Shown here piece by piece: positions 1 through 9,987 of a stretch of DNA of 64,000 bases. Positions within the stretch are counted from its first letter, which is position 1; each line of letters begins with the position of its first letter. The notes under the pieces were generated by a model, which worked only from the letters and a program-made list of their open reading frames with translations, did no database searches and had not been told where the DNA came from. The position numbers and the translations under genes were made by a program. The DNA is from Ardenticatenaceae bacterium (GTDB lineage Bacteria > Chloroflexota > Anaerolineae > Promineifilales > Promineifilaceae). The DNA is taken from assembly GCA_020634215.1 (NCBI GenBank), contig JACKCD010000022.1:1-64000 (forward strand), in the 5' to 3' direction.

Positions 1-1161
1 ACTCAGCGGCACGCGCCAGCTCATATCACCCACATCAGACGAGGCCGGGAAAATGCGCCCCATGTCTACGCTGGGGAAAACATCACCAATCAGCGGCTGG
101 TTAGCCTGGGCAGGCGGCAGCCCCATGTATTGGGTAATCATCTGGCTGTTGCCGGGTGGGTTGTTGGCGTTAATCGCGGCTGCATACGCCATCTCTTCTT
201 CGGTAAATTGAATTGGCCCCAGGGCTTGCATGACTTCATACTGCAAATCAGCCAAAGTATGGTTATTGAGCACGCAGGTGGTGCCAGAGACAAAAATCTC
301 TTCTACCTCGGTTTCCGTCATCATGGCCGCCCCTTGCGCCACCTTCCGCACCCGGTCAGCCACGCTTTGCACCTGGTTGGGCAAATGCGCCCGCACCACA
401 TAGTGCACCTCGGCGCGGTCTGGCACAATATTGGCTGCCAGGCCGCCGTCGGTGATAATGTAGTGGATGCGTACACTGTCGGCCACGTGTTCGCGCATAA
501 AGTTGACCCCCACATTCATCAATTCAACGGCATCAAGCGCGGAGCGTCCCATTTCGGGCATGGCGGCGGCGTGGGCGGTGCGCCCGTGAAAGCGGAAAAG
601 CATACTTTGCACGCCCAACATGCTGCCTTTGGAGGCGTAGTTGGTGTAGCCAGGGTGGAAGTTAAAGGCGGCATCCAAATCGTCAAACGCGCCATCGCGC
701 CCCATGTAGATTTTGCCGCCGCCTCCCTCCTCGGCCGGGCAGCCATAGTAGCGCACCGTGCCGGCCGTTCCGGTCTCTTGCAGCCATTGCTTAACGGCAA
801 CGGTAGCGGCCAAACAGCCTGTACCCAGCAGATTGTGGCCGCAGCCGTGGCCGTGGCCGCCCGCCTCAACAGGGTTGGGGTCGCTTTGCAGCTTTTGCGA
901 CAGCCCCGGCAAGGCATCATACTCCCCAGCAAAGCCAATGACGGGGCCACCGCTGCCCCATTCGGCCATAAAGGCGGTGCTGATGCCGCCGACATCCCAG
1001 GTGATGGCAAAGCCAACTTCTTCTAAAAAGTCGGCCTGTAATTTTGATGCCTTAAACTCTTCAAAGCGAATTTCCGGGTTGGCCCATATTTCGTCGGCCA
1101 TAGCCGTGAAGTTGCTCTGGTTGCGATCAAGCCAGTTGACGATCTCGGTTTTTGTATTCAT
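1..1161 (-). CDS. M20D-family amidohydrolase, 3' end outside window
   Basis: Cytoplasmic metallo-amidohydrolase of the M20D group (AbgB / N-acyl-amino-acid hydrolase type), which cleaves an amide bond using a metal centre. The frame is open from the ATG at 1161-1159 to base 1 (387 codons), so the C-terminus lies beyond the window. The N-terminal half shows GFAGEYDALPG and the metal-ligand stretch GGHGHGCGHN, followed by a Glu-containing segment (PAEEGGGGK), in the family order. A Shine-Dalgarno-like GGAGGGTACC-type stretch (read as ggtaccctcc on the minus strand) precedes the ATG only weakly. The substrate cannot be named. Family assignment is firm; AbgB-like use of p-aminobenzoyl-glutamate is only one possibility. 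Confidence 0.85.
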   Translation of the reverse strand, partial: MNTKTEIVNWLDRNQSNFTAMADEIWANPEIRFEEFKASKLQADFLEEVGFAITWDVGGISTAFMAEWGSGGPVIGFAGEYDALPGLSQKLQSDPNPVEAGGHGHGCGHNLLGTGCLAATVAVKQWLQETGTAGTVRYYGCPAEEGGGGKIYMGRDGAFDDLDAAFNFHPGYTNYASKGSMLGVQSMLFRFHGRTAHAAAMPEMGRSALDAVELMNVGVNFMREHVADSVRIHYIITDGGLAANIVPDRAEVHYVVRAHLPNQVQSVADRVRKVAQGAAMMTETEVEEIFVSGTTCVLNNHTLADLQYEVMQALGPIQFTEEEMAYAAAINANNPPGNSQMITQYMGLPPAQANQPLIGDVFPSVDMGRIFPASSDVGDMSWRVPLS

Positions 1162-1824
1162 GGAGGGTACCTTTTGTCATTTTTTGCCACGAATTTCACG
1201 AATTCGCACGCATTGTTAGACTATAATCTACCACATTCGGGGGGAATGGGCAGGAAAAATAACGGCCGTTTCGCCTCGCAGGCAAGAAAACGGCCGTTCT
1301 ACCAGTGTGTTAAACTTTACACTTTCCCTGTCGAATTATTCACGCATCCGCGCTTGAAGTTCGCTCACTGTTCCATGTATAATAATATGTTGTTGAGTAA
1401 GCAAAAGTTAGGTTCTTTTAAGGAAAAGGAACTTTTTTGAGCCTATTTCACACCCAAACCCACTGAACTCTGCTTTAATAACACCGCCAAACGATCAAAC
1501 GGCCGTTTGCAACAACACCAACAAGGTTGGTGTTCAATTTATTATTTTGTATTGGAATTGTCAGAACATGAGACGTAGGCAGACGTGAAGGCATTTATCG
1601 TTTTACCACCATCCCCCACTTTCTTGGCAACATCCTGGTCAAATAAGATCGTGAATGGTAAGGACAAATGTAAGACAATTATGATGAAATGCTGAGGATA
1701 AAATCACGCATCATTTAAGTGCTTGCCTAATGATACCTTCCCTTCAAATCTCCTATATTTCATTGATTGTTCTAGGCTTTGACATCACGGTAGGACAGCT
1801 TAAATTTGCTAAGGCACTGAAACT
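1162..1824. other. 663-bp intergenic region between divergent genes
   Basis: No convincing gene. It holds two copies of the AACGGCCGTT palindrome facing each other about 20 bp apart (about 1261-1298), a third at about 1498-1509, a perfect 9-bp stem AACACCAAC/GTTGGTGTT (1514-1534) followed by AT-rich sequence, and a promoter-like pair just before the kinase gene. A short plus-strand open frame at 1174-1440 has no recognisable content and is not called. Confidence 0.6.
1779..1806 (+). promoter_or_regulatory. Putative sigma-70-like promoter for the first kinase-like gene
   Basis: TTGACA at 1779-1784 is separated by 16 bp from TAAATT at 1801-1806, 19 bp before the ATG at 1825. The -35 is a perfect consensus. 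The short leader leaves room only for the weak AAGG ribosome site. Inferred from sequence alone. Confidence 0.45.
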
Positions 1825-3588
1825 ATGGTAGCGCAAAATAGTGACAAGTTAATCGGACACCAATTAGACCAATACCACATTGAACAACTGTTAACCCAAC
1901 GCAAAAGTAGTGCCCTTTATTTGGCACGTGATGTCCGCTCTGAGGGTGAGGTTCTGCTGGAAGTTGCCAAGCAATCGGTGAAGGAGAATCAACATTTTGC
2001 CGACGCTTTCCAGCATAATATGTCGGTGATTCAAACGTTAGGGCAACCGAACATTGCCAAGGTGCTGCAAATTAGCCAATCGAGCGGCAAACGGCCGTTT
2101 GCCGTCATCGAAAACCAATCCACCACCACCTTGGCAGACAAACTAGCTGACTGGGCACGGGAAAACAACACCCTACCCGTCATCAAAGCCCTTGAACTGG
2201 TGCGCCATCTCGCCGCCACCTTGAGCATTGCCCATCGCGCCGGGATAATCCACCATGACCTGCGCCCTAGCAACATCTTCATGCGCGAAGATAACACCCC
2301 CGTTTTCGTCGATCTTGGTGTCCCCCACGTGCCCGAAGTTGTCGAACAAAAATGGGAAATAGGGCAAAACAATGTCATTGACTACATCGCCCCTGAACAG
2401 CAAGAAGGGCGCGAAATCACTCCCCGCAGCAACATTTACTCACTGGGTGTCATTTTATACGAACTGTTGGCCGGGCACGCGCCTAAATTACCCGCCACCT
2501 CCTGGGACATTTTTGACCGTGATGCTACCCCCAAGGAAGTGCCGTTAGAAGAAGCCCGCGTCGGTCTTACCAGCGAAACCTACCGGTTGGTGCGTAATTG
2601 CCTTTGGCGGCAGGAATGGAGCCGTTACGACAACGCCACGGAACTCATCAACGCCCTCGACGCTGCCATCGCCGCCGAACGTGCCCTGCCCAAAGTTCTC
2701 CCCGTGCCGACTTCCACCCGCCGCTGGCTGCCCATTGCCATCCCTGTAATCATTGTCCTCATCATCTTGGGTATTTTCCTCAACAGCGGCAATGACCCCA
2801 ATGATGTTGAAGCCAACAGCATTGCCCAGGCGACCACCGTCGTGCCTACGGCTACCAGCACAGCCACGCCAACGGCCACGACCCCTCCCACCCGCACTCC
2901 CGTCCCTGTTTTAATCCCGCCAACCCTCACGCCAACGGCCGAATTGGTGATCGAGCTATTGGAGCCACTGCCGGGCAGCGAATTTGCACAGGGCGACACC
3001 ATCACCTTTGATTGGCGCTGGCCTGTAGAATTATCGCCAGGGCAACAATTTGCCATCTATCTCTTTACTAGCACACAAGTTTCCCTGGTTGAAACCGTTA
3101 AAGAGCCGATATTGGGTTTTAATTACCGGGTACGTATTCCGGTAAGCGAGCTGAATGCCAGCGAAGCCAATGTTGATTGGCAAGTGGTGCTGGAAACGGT
3201 TGCCACGGGCAACAGTATTTTTGAAAGCGAAAGACGGCCGTTAACGCTACAGTTGGAACCGCCAACCCCAACGGTAACACCCACACCTAGCATTACCCCC
3301 ACCACCGACTGTGTGATTTCACCACCACCAAGCTGGGTGTTATACACCATTAAATCAGGCGACAGCCTCTTTAATCTGGCAATTGCTGGCGGCAGTAGCC
3401 TCGACTTTGTGCTACAGGTCAACTGTTTGCCACCAGACCCGGTGTTAAGCGTGGGGCAAAAAGTGTACATTCCCAGACCTCCGGCAACCAATACACCGAC
3501 CCCGGCACCAGTACCGCCCACTGCAACACCTGGGCGAAGCGGTGGCGGTGGCGGTGGCGGGGACAAACCACCGACACCACCCCCGTGA
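1825..3588 (+). CDS. Kinase-like transmembrane receptor with LysM ectodomain
   Basis: A 587-residue protein with a PknB-type kinase fold (about 1-285), one membrane helix (about 301-320), a Thr/Pro-rich linker, an Ig-like segment, a LysM domain (about 505-550) and a poly-Gly then Pro-rich tail. The catalytic loop HHDLRPSN (143-150) keeps its Asp and Asn, DLG (163-165) replaces DFG, and APEQ marks the activation segment. The glycine-rich loop is missing, and Glu45 appears to sit where the beta-3 Lys belongs, so activity is doubtful. LysM normally binds glycan, which suggests a sensor for cell-wall or surface polysaccharide. It heads a cluster with giant secreted proteins and ends at a strong terminator. 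Confidence 0.8.
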   Translation: MVAQNSDKLIGHQLDQYHIEQLLTQRKSSALYLARDVRSEGEVLLEVAKQSVKENQHFADAFQHNMSVIQTLGQPNIAKVLQISQSSGKRPFAVIENQSTTTLADKLADWARENNTLPVIKALELVRHLAATLSIAHRAGIIHHDLRPSNIFMREDNTPVFVDLGVPHVPEVVEQKWEIGQNNVIDYIAPEQQEGREITPRSNIYSLGVILYELLAGHAPKLPATSWDIFDRDATPKEVPLEEARVGLTSETYRLVRNCLWRQEWSRYDNATELINALDAAIAAERALPKVLPVPTSTRRWLPIAIPVIIVLIILGIFLNSGNDPNDVEANSIAQATTVVPTATSTATPTATTPPTRTPVPVLIPPTLTPTAELVIELLEPLPGSEFAQGDTITFDWRWPVELSPGQQFAIYLFTSTQVSLVETVKEPILGFNYRVRIPVSELNASEANVDWQVVLETVATGNSIFESERRPLTLQLEPPTPTVTPTPSITPTTDCVISPPPSWVLYTIKSGDSLFNLAIAGGSSLDFVLQVNCLPPDPVLSVGQKVYIPRPPATNTPTPAPVPPTATPGRSGGGGGGGDKPPTPPP

Positions 3589-3601
3589 TATGGATAAAGG
3601 T

Positions 3602-3645
3602 AAAAGGGGAGGTTTAGACCCACGTGGGTCTAACCTCCCTTTTTA
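3602..3645 (+). terminator. Intrinsic terminator after the LysM kinase gene
   Basis: A long near-perfect hairpin: AGGTTTAGACCCA, loop cg, TGGGTCTAACCT, extended by GGGG/CCC pairs, with an A-run before and a T-run after. It could stop transcription in both directions. Its position means the next gene probably has its own promoter. Confidence 0.85.
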
Positions 3646-3845
3646 TATGCAGTAGCGGTTAACAATTCAGGGGTAGCGCATACTCATTGATGTAGCGGCA
3701 AGGCAGATGTAAGGATAGCTGTAAGGAAGAGATGGTACTGTGCTGCCAACCAGCTACGGGCACAGCCCTGTGCTGGTATTTTTGTATAGGGAACCTGGTA
3801 TAAACAACTTTACAGTTTGGATGTAACCAGCTTGGCAGGAGTGTC

Positions 3846-6800
3846 ATGAAACATAGAATCTTTGTATTGGTGACAGTTGTAGGGTTTGCTTTCTATATTT
3901 TTTTCACCTTGGGAACCACCTTTGCCGATGCAGCGGCCGTTATTGCCCATGATGACAGCATTATTGTCTTGGAAGGCGGCACCGCAACACAATTGACAAC
4001 GGGAGCAACCTCTGTCTTGGTCAATGACGTTACGAGCAATACACTTACGGTGGCGTCTATCATCGATCAGCCAGATTTTGCAACGGCCGCTTTTACCGTC
4101 AACGCCAATGGCACTTTTAGCTATAAGCACGACGGTAGCGAGCATTTTTCTGACTATTTTGTATACCAAGCGTGTGATACGGGTGCCGTTTCCTGTGACA
4201 CAGCCACAGTGAACATTTCGATTACGCCACAGAATGACCCGCCAACGGCCGTTAATGACACCGCCACCATCAGCGAAAACAGCGTCCTCTCCGTTAGCTC
4301 ACCCGGCGTTCTCAGCAACGACACCGACCCTGAAAGCGACCCGCTGCGTGTGACCAGCGCCAGCAACGTTAGCACCAAAGGCGCAGTCGTCAACGTCACC
4401 CTCAACACCATTGGCAACGGCAGCTATACCTATGACCCCACCGCAGCAGCCACCCTCCAAGCCCTGCCATCCGGTCAATCCACCGTTGACACCTTCAACT
4501 ACACCATTAGCGACGGCAACGGCGGCACCAGCAACGCTACCGTCTCTATCACGGTTAACGGCCAAAACGACGCGCCAACATTTGTGAGTACGCCGGGGAC
4601 AAGTGTTAACGAAGACAGCCTCTACACCTATAACATCGTCGTCAATGATGTGGATACAGGCGACACGATTACCATTAGTGCCCCTACCCTGCCCGACTGG
4701 CTTACACTCACCCCCACCGGTAACGGCACCGCCACCCTAAGCGGCACCCCAACCAACGACGAAGCACTGACAGGCTTCTTTAGTGTTTCTCTGCAAGCCA
4801 AAGATACGTCTAACAGCACCGATACTCAATCTTTTATCATCCAGGTTCATAATGTCAACGATGCCCCGGTTCTAGACAACAGCGGCAACATGGTTCTCTC
4901 CAACATCAATGAAGACAACCAAAACCCCAACGGAGATGTTGTTCTAGCCATTATCAGCAGTGCTGGTGGGGATCGGATCACTGATGTGGATCTCAACGCC
5001 GCCGAAGGCATTGCCGTCGTGGGAGCAGACAATACCAATGGTACCTGGCAATATTCCACCAACAACGGCAGCAGTTGGAACAGCTTTGGCGTTGTAACCG
5101 ACACATCCGCTATTTTGCTCAATAATTTTGCCCGCATCCGCTTTGTGCCTAATCTCGACTACAGCGGGCCGGCCGGAAACATCACCTTCCGCGCTTGGGA
5201 CCAAACAAGTGGGTCGAACGGCAGTACCGGCATCAACACCATTCCCAACGGCGGCACCACGGCCTTTAGCGTGGCAACAGAAACAGCAACGCTCACGGTA
5301 CAGGCAATTAACGATGCCCCTGTGTTGGACAACACGGGAACAATGGTGCTGCCTAACATTAATGAAGACACGCTGGCTCCGGCCGGCGACACGGTTGCTA
5401 ATATCATCCTAAGCGCCGGGCTGGATCGCATCACCGATGTTGATGTGGCTGCGCTGGAAGGGATTGCCGTCATTGGCCGCGACAACACCAACGGCATCTG
5501 GCAATACTCCACCAATGGTGGTACTAGTTGGAATCCATTTGGAACGCTTAGCGAAAATTCGGCCGTCTTGCTCAACCCGGCCGCTAAAATCCGCTTTGTC
5601 CCCAACCTTGACTACAATGGATCAGCGGGAAATATCACCTTCCGCGCCTGGGACCAAACCAGCGGTTCAAACGGTAGCACTGGCATCAACACCATTCCCA
5701 ATGGCGGCTCCACGGCTTTTAGCATTGCCACCGAAACAGCCACCCTCAGTGTGCTTGCGGTCAACGACCCCCCCGTGATTGATCTCAATGGCTTGGTAGA
5801 CCCTGGAACCGGCTTTGAAACCAATTTTGTTGCCAATGGTGGTGCCGTCACCATTGTGGATACTGATTTAAGTTTGGTTGACGTGGATCATTCTAACCTG
5901 GCTAAAGCCCTCATTGCCATCACCAACCCGTGGGATGGTGCATCTGAGTCGTTGGCCGCCAACACGGCCGGCACATCAATCAACGCCAGCTTTAACCCGT
6001 CTGACGCGACGCTTACCCTATCTGGCAACGACACGGTCAGTAATTACCAAAAGGTGCTGCGTACCATCACGTACAACAATATTGCACAAGACCCCGATAC
6101 ACGGCAGCGGTCTATCTCTTTTATCGCCAACGATGGTTTAAGCGATAGCACACCAGCGACGGCTCTGGTGAACATTCTCAACCCCATCATCACCCTGTCC
6201 ATGACACCCAACAGCCAGGAAATCCCTAGCGGTGCCACGGCCTCATTTGATGTGGCAATAAAAAATGAGGGGAATGTGGTTTTGACCCAAATCAAAACCT
6301 CCTCTTCCATCAATGACTGCGTAAAAGATTATGCCTCGCTGCAAATTGGTGAAACCAAGACATTTACCTGCGTACGCAATAACGTCACCGAATCGTTCAA
6401 TCATACGCTTACGGTTTCGGGCAAAGATCCGCTGGGCGGCACCGTGACAGACAACAGCACAGTCACCGTGATCGTTGAAAACCCCAACATCCGCATTGTG
6501 CCAACGACGGTCACGCCTACAGTTGTACAAGGCGGCACAGTGATCTTCAACATTACAGTGCGTAACCCCAGCAACTTAACGACGCTGACAAATGTGGTTG
6601 TGACGAGTGATGAAATCCCTGCCTGCAATCACACCATTGGTACGTTAAACCCCAACCAGAACAAAAGCTATACTTGCTCGGTGCCCAATGTTACTGAAGC
6701 ACTAACAGTCGCTTTTACAGCCAGCAGCGGCAATGTCAGTGACACCAATTTTGCCTCCTTTGACGTACTGGCTCTCAACATCAACATCACGCCTAGCCCC

Positions 6801-7862
6801 AACGAAATTCCCGAAACGGGGCAAGTGGTTGACTTCACCGTTGAGGTTCGCAACGAAGGCAGCAAAGACGTTGAGATTACAAAGCTAACAACCGACACCT
6901 TTGGCAATATTGTGGCTTTGCCAAGCACCGATTGTGAACTTGGCAACATGCTTGATGCCGATGGGGGCACCTACGCCTGTACATTTAGCACCACTGTATT
7001 TGGGATTCCCCCTAGCTATCAGGTTGAACTGACGGTGGAAGCTGAAGACGATACGCCTATCACTGTTTCCAAGCAAGATACCGCTTCAATCACCATCCTA
7101 GCCGTGGCCTCAGACATTAACCTGACGATTGAGGCCAGCCCCAACAGCGTGGTCGGCCCAGGACAAATGGTGACGTATACGCTCCAAATCGAAAATGCCA
7201 GCACGCTGCGTGATGTAACCATTACCGCACTGGAAGATTCCCTGCTTGGGCCGCTGGCCGACCTGGAAGGGGATTGCGAGATGCCGCAGGCTGGCCTTGA
7301 GATTGCCAAAAAAGCCACCTTTGAATGTACCTTCAAGGCTCCGTTTGCCGCAAATGCGGGTGAAAAAGAAACCCATATTGTGACGGCTCAAGGTGTTGAT
7401 GAGGACAGCGACCCCGTAGGCGGGAGTGCCAAGGTGGAAATTCGCAGCTATCGTCTGGTTCTGCCGCTGGCACCCAAGGGGATGCGGACACAGGATGAGC
7501 CAAATGATGTGTGTACCGAAGCGTATCCGCTGACTTATTTTGACAAGGAATATCAATTCCTAGCTGAGGATGTGACTGATTGGTATGTCTTTGAACTTGA
7601 CAAGGCAACATCGGTTACGGTACGGGTGACCAATTTTGCCCCGCAGACCGGGCAGGCTGTTATCTATCGCTTTGATGGCAACAATTGCAACGCGCCCAGT
7701 GAGGGTGGCAGCCGCACGGTCATCAACAGCAACGGCGTTGTCGGCACCGACAAGAGTGTGAGCCTGGGTACGGTTTCGGCCGGCCATTACCTTGTCCGCA
7801 TCATTAATGACGGTAGTACGACAACGGGGCAGAAGTATAAGCTGACGATTGATGTCCCTTAA
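3846..7862 (+). CDS. Giant secreted cadherin-like/DUF11-like repeat protein
   Basis: A 1338-residue exported protein with an N-terminal signal peptide (about 1-30), preceded by AGGAG four bases before the ATG. Domains in order: VCBS/cadherin-like units with NDxPP linkers (about 30-245), a dystroglycan-type cadherin unit (about 246-335), two closely matching repeats of about 150 residues, a cadherin-like unit, several DUF11/CARDB-like units each with a Cys pair (C...G.L......Y.C), and a C-terminal PPC-like domain beginning DEPNDVC. Such proteins usually serve as adhesins or sheath/S-layer components. No LPXTG or PEP-CTERM anchor is visible. It lies directly downstream of the LysM kinase-like receptor. 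Confidence 0.75.
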   Translation: MKHRIFVLVTVVGFAFYIFFTLGTTFADAAAVIAHDDSIIVLEGGTATQLTTGATSVLVNDVTSNTLTVASIIDQPDFATAAFTVNANGTFSYKHDGSEHFSDYFVYQACDTGAVSCDTATVNISITPQNDPPTAVNDTATISENSVLSVSSPGVLSNDTDPESDPLRVTSASNVSTKGAVVNVTLNTIGNGSYTYDPTAAATLQALPSGQSTVDTFNYTISDGNGGTSNATVSITVNGQNDAPTFVSTPGTSVNEDSLYTYNIVVNDVDTGDTITISAPTLPDWLTLTPTGNGTATLSGTPTNDEALTGFFSVSLQAKDTSNSTDTQSFIIQVHNVNDAPVLDNSGNMVLSNINEDNQNPNGDVVLAIISSAGGDRITDVDLNAAEGIAVVGADNTNGTWQYSTNNGSSWNSFGVVTDTSAILLNNFARIRFVPNLDYSGPAGNITFRAWDQTSGSNGSTGINTIPNGGTTAFSVATETATLTVQAINDAPVLDNTGTMVLPNINEDTLAPAGDTVANIILSAGLDRITDVDVAALEGIAVIGRDNTNGIWQYSTNGGTSWNPFGTLSENSAVLLNPAAKIRFVPNLDYNGSAGNITFRAWDQTSGSNGSTGINTIPNGGSTAFSIATETATLSVLAVNDPPVIDLNGLVDPGTGFETNFVANGGAVTIVDTDLSLVDVDHSNLAKALIAITNPWDGASESLAANTAGTSINASFNPSDATLTLSGNDTVSNYQKVLRTITYNNIAQDPDTRQRSISFIANDGLSDSTPATALVNILNPIITLSMTPNSQEIPSGATASFDVAIKNEGNVVLTQIKTSSSINDCVKDYASLQIGETKTFTCVRNNVTESFNHTLTVSGKDPLGGTVTDNSTVTVIVENPNIRIVPTTVTPTVVQGGTVIFNITVRNPSNLTTLTNVVVTSDEIPACNHTIGTLNPNQNKSYTCSVPNVTEALTVAFTASSGNVSDTNFASFDVLALNINITPSPNEIPETGQVVDFTVEVRNEGSKDVEITKLTTDTFGNIVALPSTDCELGNMLDADGGTYACTFSTTVFGIPPSYQVELTVEAEDDTPITVSKQDTASITILAVASDINLTIEASPNSVVGPGQMVTYTLQIENASTLRDVTITALEDSLLGPLADLEGDCEMPQAGLEIAKKATFECTFKAPFAANAGEKETHIVTAQGVDEDSDPVGGSAKVEIRSYRLVLPLAPKGMRTQDEPNDVCTEAYPLTYFDKEYQFLAEDVTDWYVFELDKATSVTVRVTNFAPQTGQAVIYRFDGNNCNAPSEGGSRTVINSNGVVGTDKSVSLGTVSAGHYLVRIINDGSTTTGQKYKLTIDVP
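4850..5760 (+). repeat. Internal tandem duplication of a cadherin-like unit
   Basis: Two successive units of about 450 bp (about 4850-5300 and 5310-5760), each running from NDAPVLDN through RITDVD, NTNG.WQYST and FRAWDQTSGSNGSTGI, share long identical DNA stretches. This suggests recent unequal recombination within the gene. Confidence 0.75.
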
Positions 7863-7868
7863 TTTGCT

Positions 7869-7903
7869 TGGTGGTGATAGCCACTGGGGCTATCACCACT
7901 TTA
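7869..7903 (+). terminator. Hairpin after the first giant protein gene
   Basis: GTGGTGATAGCC, loop, GGGCTATCACCAC begins 10 bases after the stop codon and is followed by TTTA. The stem is strong and the T-tract short, so the terminator is plausible but not ideal. Confidence 0.6.
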
Positions 7904-8000
7904 TGAACTGCAACAAACGGCCGTTAATCATCCTTAACCCACAACATCGGCGCACCGAACCAACCGCGCCTTAGGCACCGAAAGGAGTCCTGACACAGAA

Positions 8001-9848
8001 ATGTCCATACTAAAGAGAATGCTTCCCGTCATCTTATTTGTGGCTGTTGCCCTGCTTTTACTGGGCAAAACGGCCGTTTTTGCCAACACACCCAGCGACG
8101 ACAACATTGATAATCCCATTATTGCCATTGAAAAAACGGCCGTTACCCCCGAAATTGTCAAAGGCGGCATCGCCGAATTTTCCATCACCGTCATCAACTC
8201 CGGCGATGTTCCCCTCACCAACGTCCGCGTTGAAGACCCACTTACCCCAACCTGCAAAAACACCCTAGGCGCGTTAGCCCCTGGTCAACAGCAAACCTAC
8301 ACCTGTCAGCGTACCAACGTCCAGGCCAGCTTCCTCAACGAAGCCACCGTTAGCGGACGCGACCCCAATGGCGTTGTCGTCTCCGACACCGACACCGCCC
8401 TCATCAATGTAGACAACCCCGAAATCAGTATTGACAAAGCCACCATTACCCCCGTCATCCAGCGCAACGGTACCGCCATCTTTACGATTACTGTTTTTAA
8501 CGACAGTGAAACTAATGCTCTCAGCAGCGTTGAAGTGGTAGACCCATTAGTCCCAAACTGCGACCGCGAAATTGGGCGGCTTGAAGCCCAATCAAGCCAC
8601 AGCTACATTTGCACGATTGCCAACGTCACTGAAGCCTTCAACAACGTCGCCACCGTCACTGGCACCAGCCCTGCCAGCGGTGCTGTCAGCACCAGCGATG
8701 ACGCCCAAATTGAAATTCTCGACCTGGAAATGGAGTTGGTCGCAAACCCAGCCCTGACTCCTGAACCCGGCAACATCATCCAATTTACCGCCAAAATCAC
8801 CAACACCGGCAGCGTTGACGTTCACCTAACCAGCCTAACCAGCACCCGCTTTGGTGACCTGTTGGATTCCAGCAACAGCAATGTCAGCAACAACACCTGC
8901 GCCAGCAATAGCTCCGCCCCCACGCTGGTTGCCAACGGTGGTGAATACACCTGCGAATTTGAATCGCCCATTACCGGGCAGCCCCAGGTCATCACCGTGG
9001 ACATAATGGCAACAGCAGATGATGAATATGAAAACGATGTCACCGTCAGCGAAACAACTAATGGCAGCGTCACCATCACCAACACCCCTTCAGCTATCGC
9101 TGTTGAGTTCGAAGCCAGCCAAACTTCCATCTCCTCTCCCGGTGGGGTGCTAGAGTTTACAGCAACGATCCATAACGAAAGCCCCGTTGATACCATCACC
9201 ATTGACACGCTCGACAACAACATTATCGGCAACCTAAATAACCACGGCACCTGCGCTCTGCCGCAAGCCATTAGCAGCGGGAGCAGCTATAGCTGCACCA
9301 TCCCCATTACCATAACCGGCGGTTCCGGCACCTCCATCCCCGTTTCACTCCTTGCCGCTGGTTTTGACGATGACATCACACCCCACTCTGTCGAGGACGA
9401 AGCACAGGTCAGTATCACCATTACGCCACCCCTGGTGCAATATTTACCTATCGCCGTGAAAAATTGGCGTACAACTGACGAACCAAACAACGTCTGCACC
9501 CAAGCCTATGCGCTCAATCTTTTCAACCACCAATACCGTTTTGCCCCCAATGACAAAAACGATTGGTATATGTTTGATCTAGACAGCCAGGTATCTACCA
9601 TGTCGGTCACGGTCAGCAATTTTGTGCCCCGACAGGGACAAGTTGTGGTTTACAAATGGAATGGCGTGAACTGTGAAAGCACCGCCAATGGTGGCTCCCG
9701 CCAAATTGTGGGCTTCAACAACACGCTCAATACCACTTCACGTACAGTTACACTCAATAATCTAGCCAAGGGCTATTATCTCGTTCTTGTGATTAATGAC
9801 GGGACGACTAGCCAGACGAAATACAACCTGGTCATGACTATTCCCTAG
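8001..9848 (+). CDS. Secreted DUF11-like repeat protein with PPC-like C-terminus
   Basis: A 615-residue exported protein. The signal peptide (about 1-28) is followed at once by DUF11/CARDB-like units, without the cadherin-like units of its neighbour. The units carry paired Cys in the pattern C...(L/I)G.L......Y.C...NV, probably one disulfide each. The last about 115 residues (from YLPIAVK and DEPNNVC) match the C-terminal domain of the protein at 3846-7862. An AAGGAG lies about 15 bases before the ATG. It looks like a shorter paralogue of the same surface family, with the DUF11 part and C-terminus retained. Function is inferred as a structural or adhesive surface protein. Confidence 0.7.
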   Translation: MSILKRMLPVILFVAVALLLLGKTAVFANTPSDDNIDNPIIAIEKTAVTPEIVKGGIAEFSITVINSGDVPLTNVRVEDPLTPTCKNTLGALAPGQQQTYTCQRTNVQASFLNEATVSGRDPNGVVVSDTDTALINVDNPEISIDKATITPVIQRNGTAIFTITVFNDSETNALSSVEVVDPLVPNCDREIGRLEAQSSHSYICTIANVTEAFNNVATVTGTSPASGAVSTSDDAQIEILDLEMELVANPALTPEPGNIIQFTAKITNTGSVDVHLTSLTSTRFGDLLDSSNSNVSNNTCASNSSAPTLVANGGEYTCEFESPITGQPQVITVDIMATADDEYENDVTVSETTNGSVTITNTPSAIAVEFEASQTSISSPGGVLEFTATIHNESPVDTITIDTLDNNIIGNLNNHGTCALPQAISSGSSYSCTIPITITGGSGTSIPVSLLAAGFDDDITPHSVEDEAQVSITITPPLVQYLPIAVKNWRTTDEPNNVCTQAYALNLFNHQYRFAPNDKNDWYMFDLDSQVSTMSVTVSNFVPRQGQVVVYKWNGVNCESTANGGSRQIVGFNNTLNTTSRTVTLNNLAKGYYLVLVINDGTTSQTKYNLVMTIP

Positions 9849-9987
9849 GCCAATCAGGAAAACGGATTTGATGAGGCAAACGATTGTTAAACAAAAGCCC
9901 AGATGCCACATGCGTTTGGTGAAATCAAAACCAAAATGGGTTTGCCTACTGCAATTCATGCAATCAGCTTAAACCTGTTGCGAAGCA

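Noticed and set aside
130..1026. A 298-residue plus-strand frame at the window start
   Set aside because: His-, Gly- and Ala-rich with no motif; the minus strand encodes a convincing M20D amidohydrolase over the same bases.
1825..3588. Calling the first receptor an active Ser/Thr kinase
   Set aside because: The Gly-rich loop is missing and the beta-3 Lys seems to be Glu45, so activity cannot be claimed although HHD and DLG remain.
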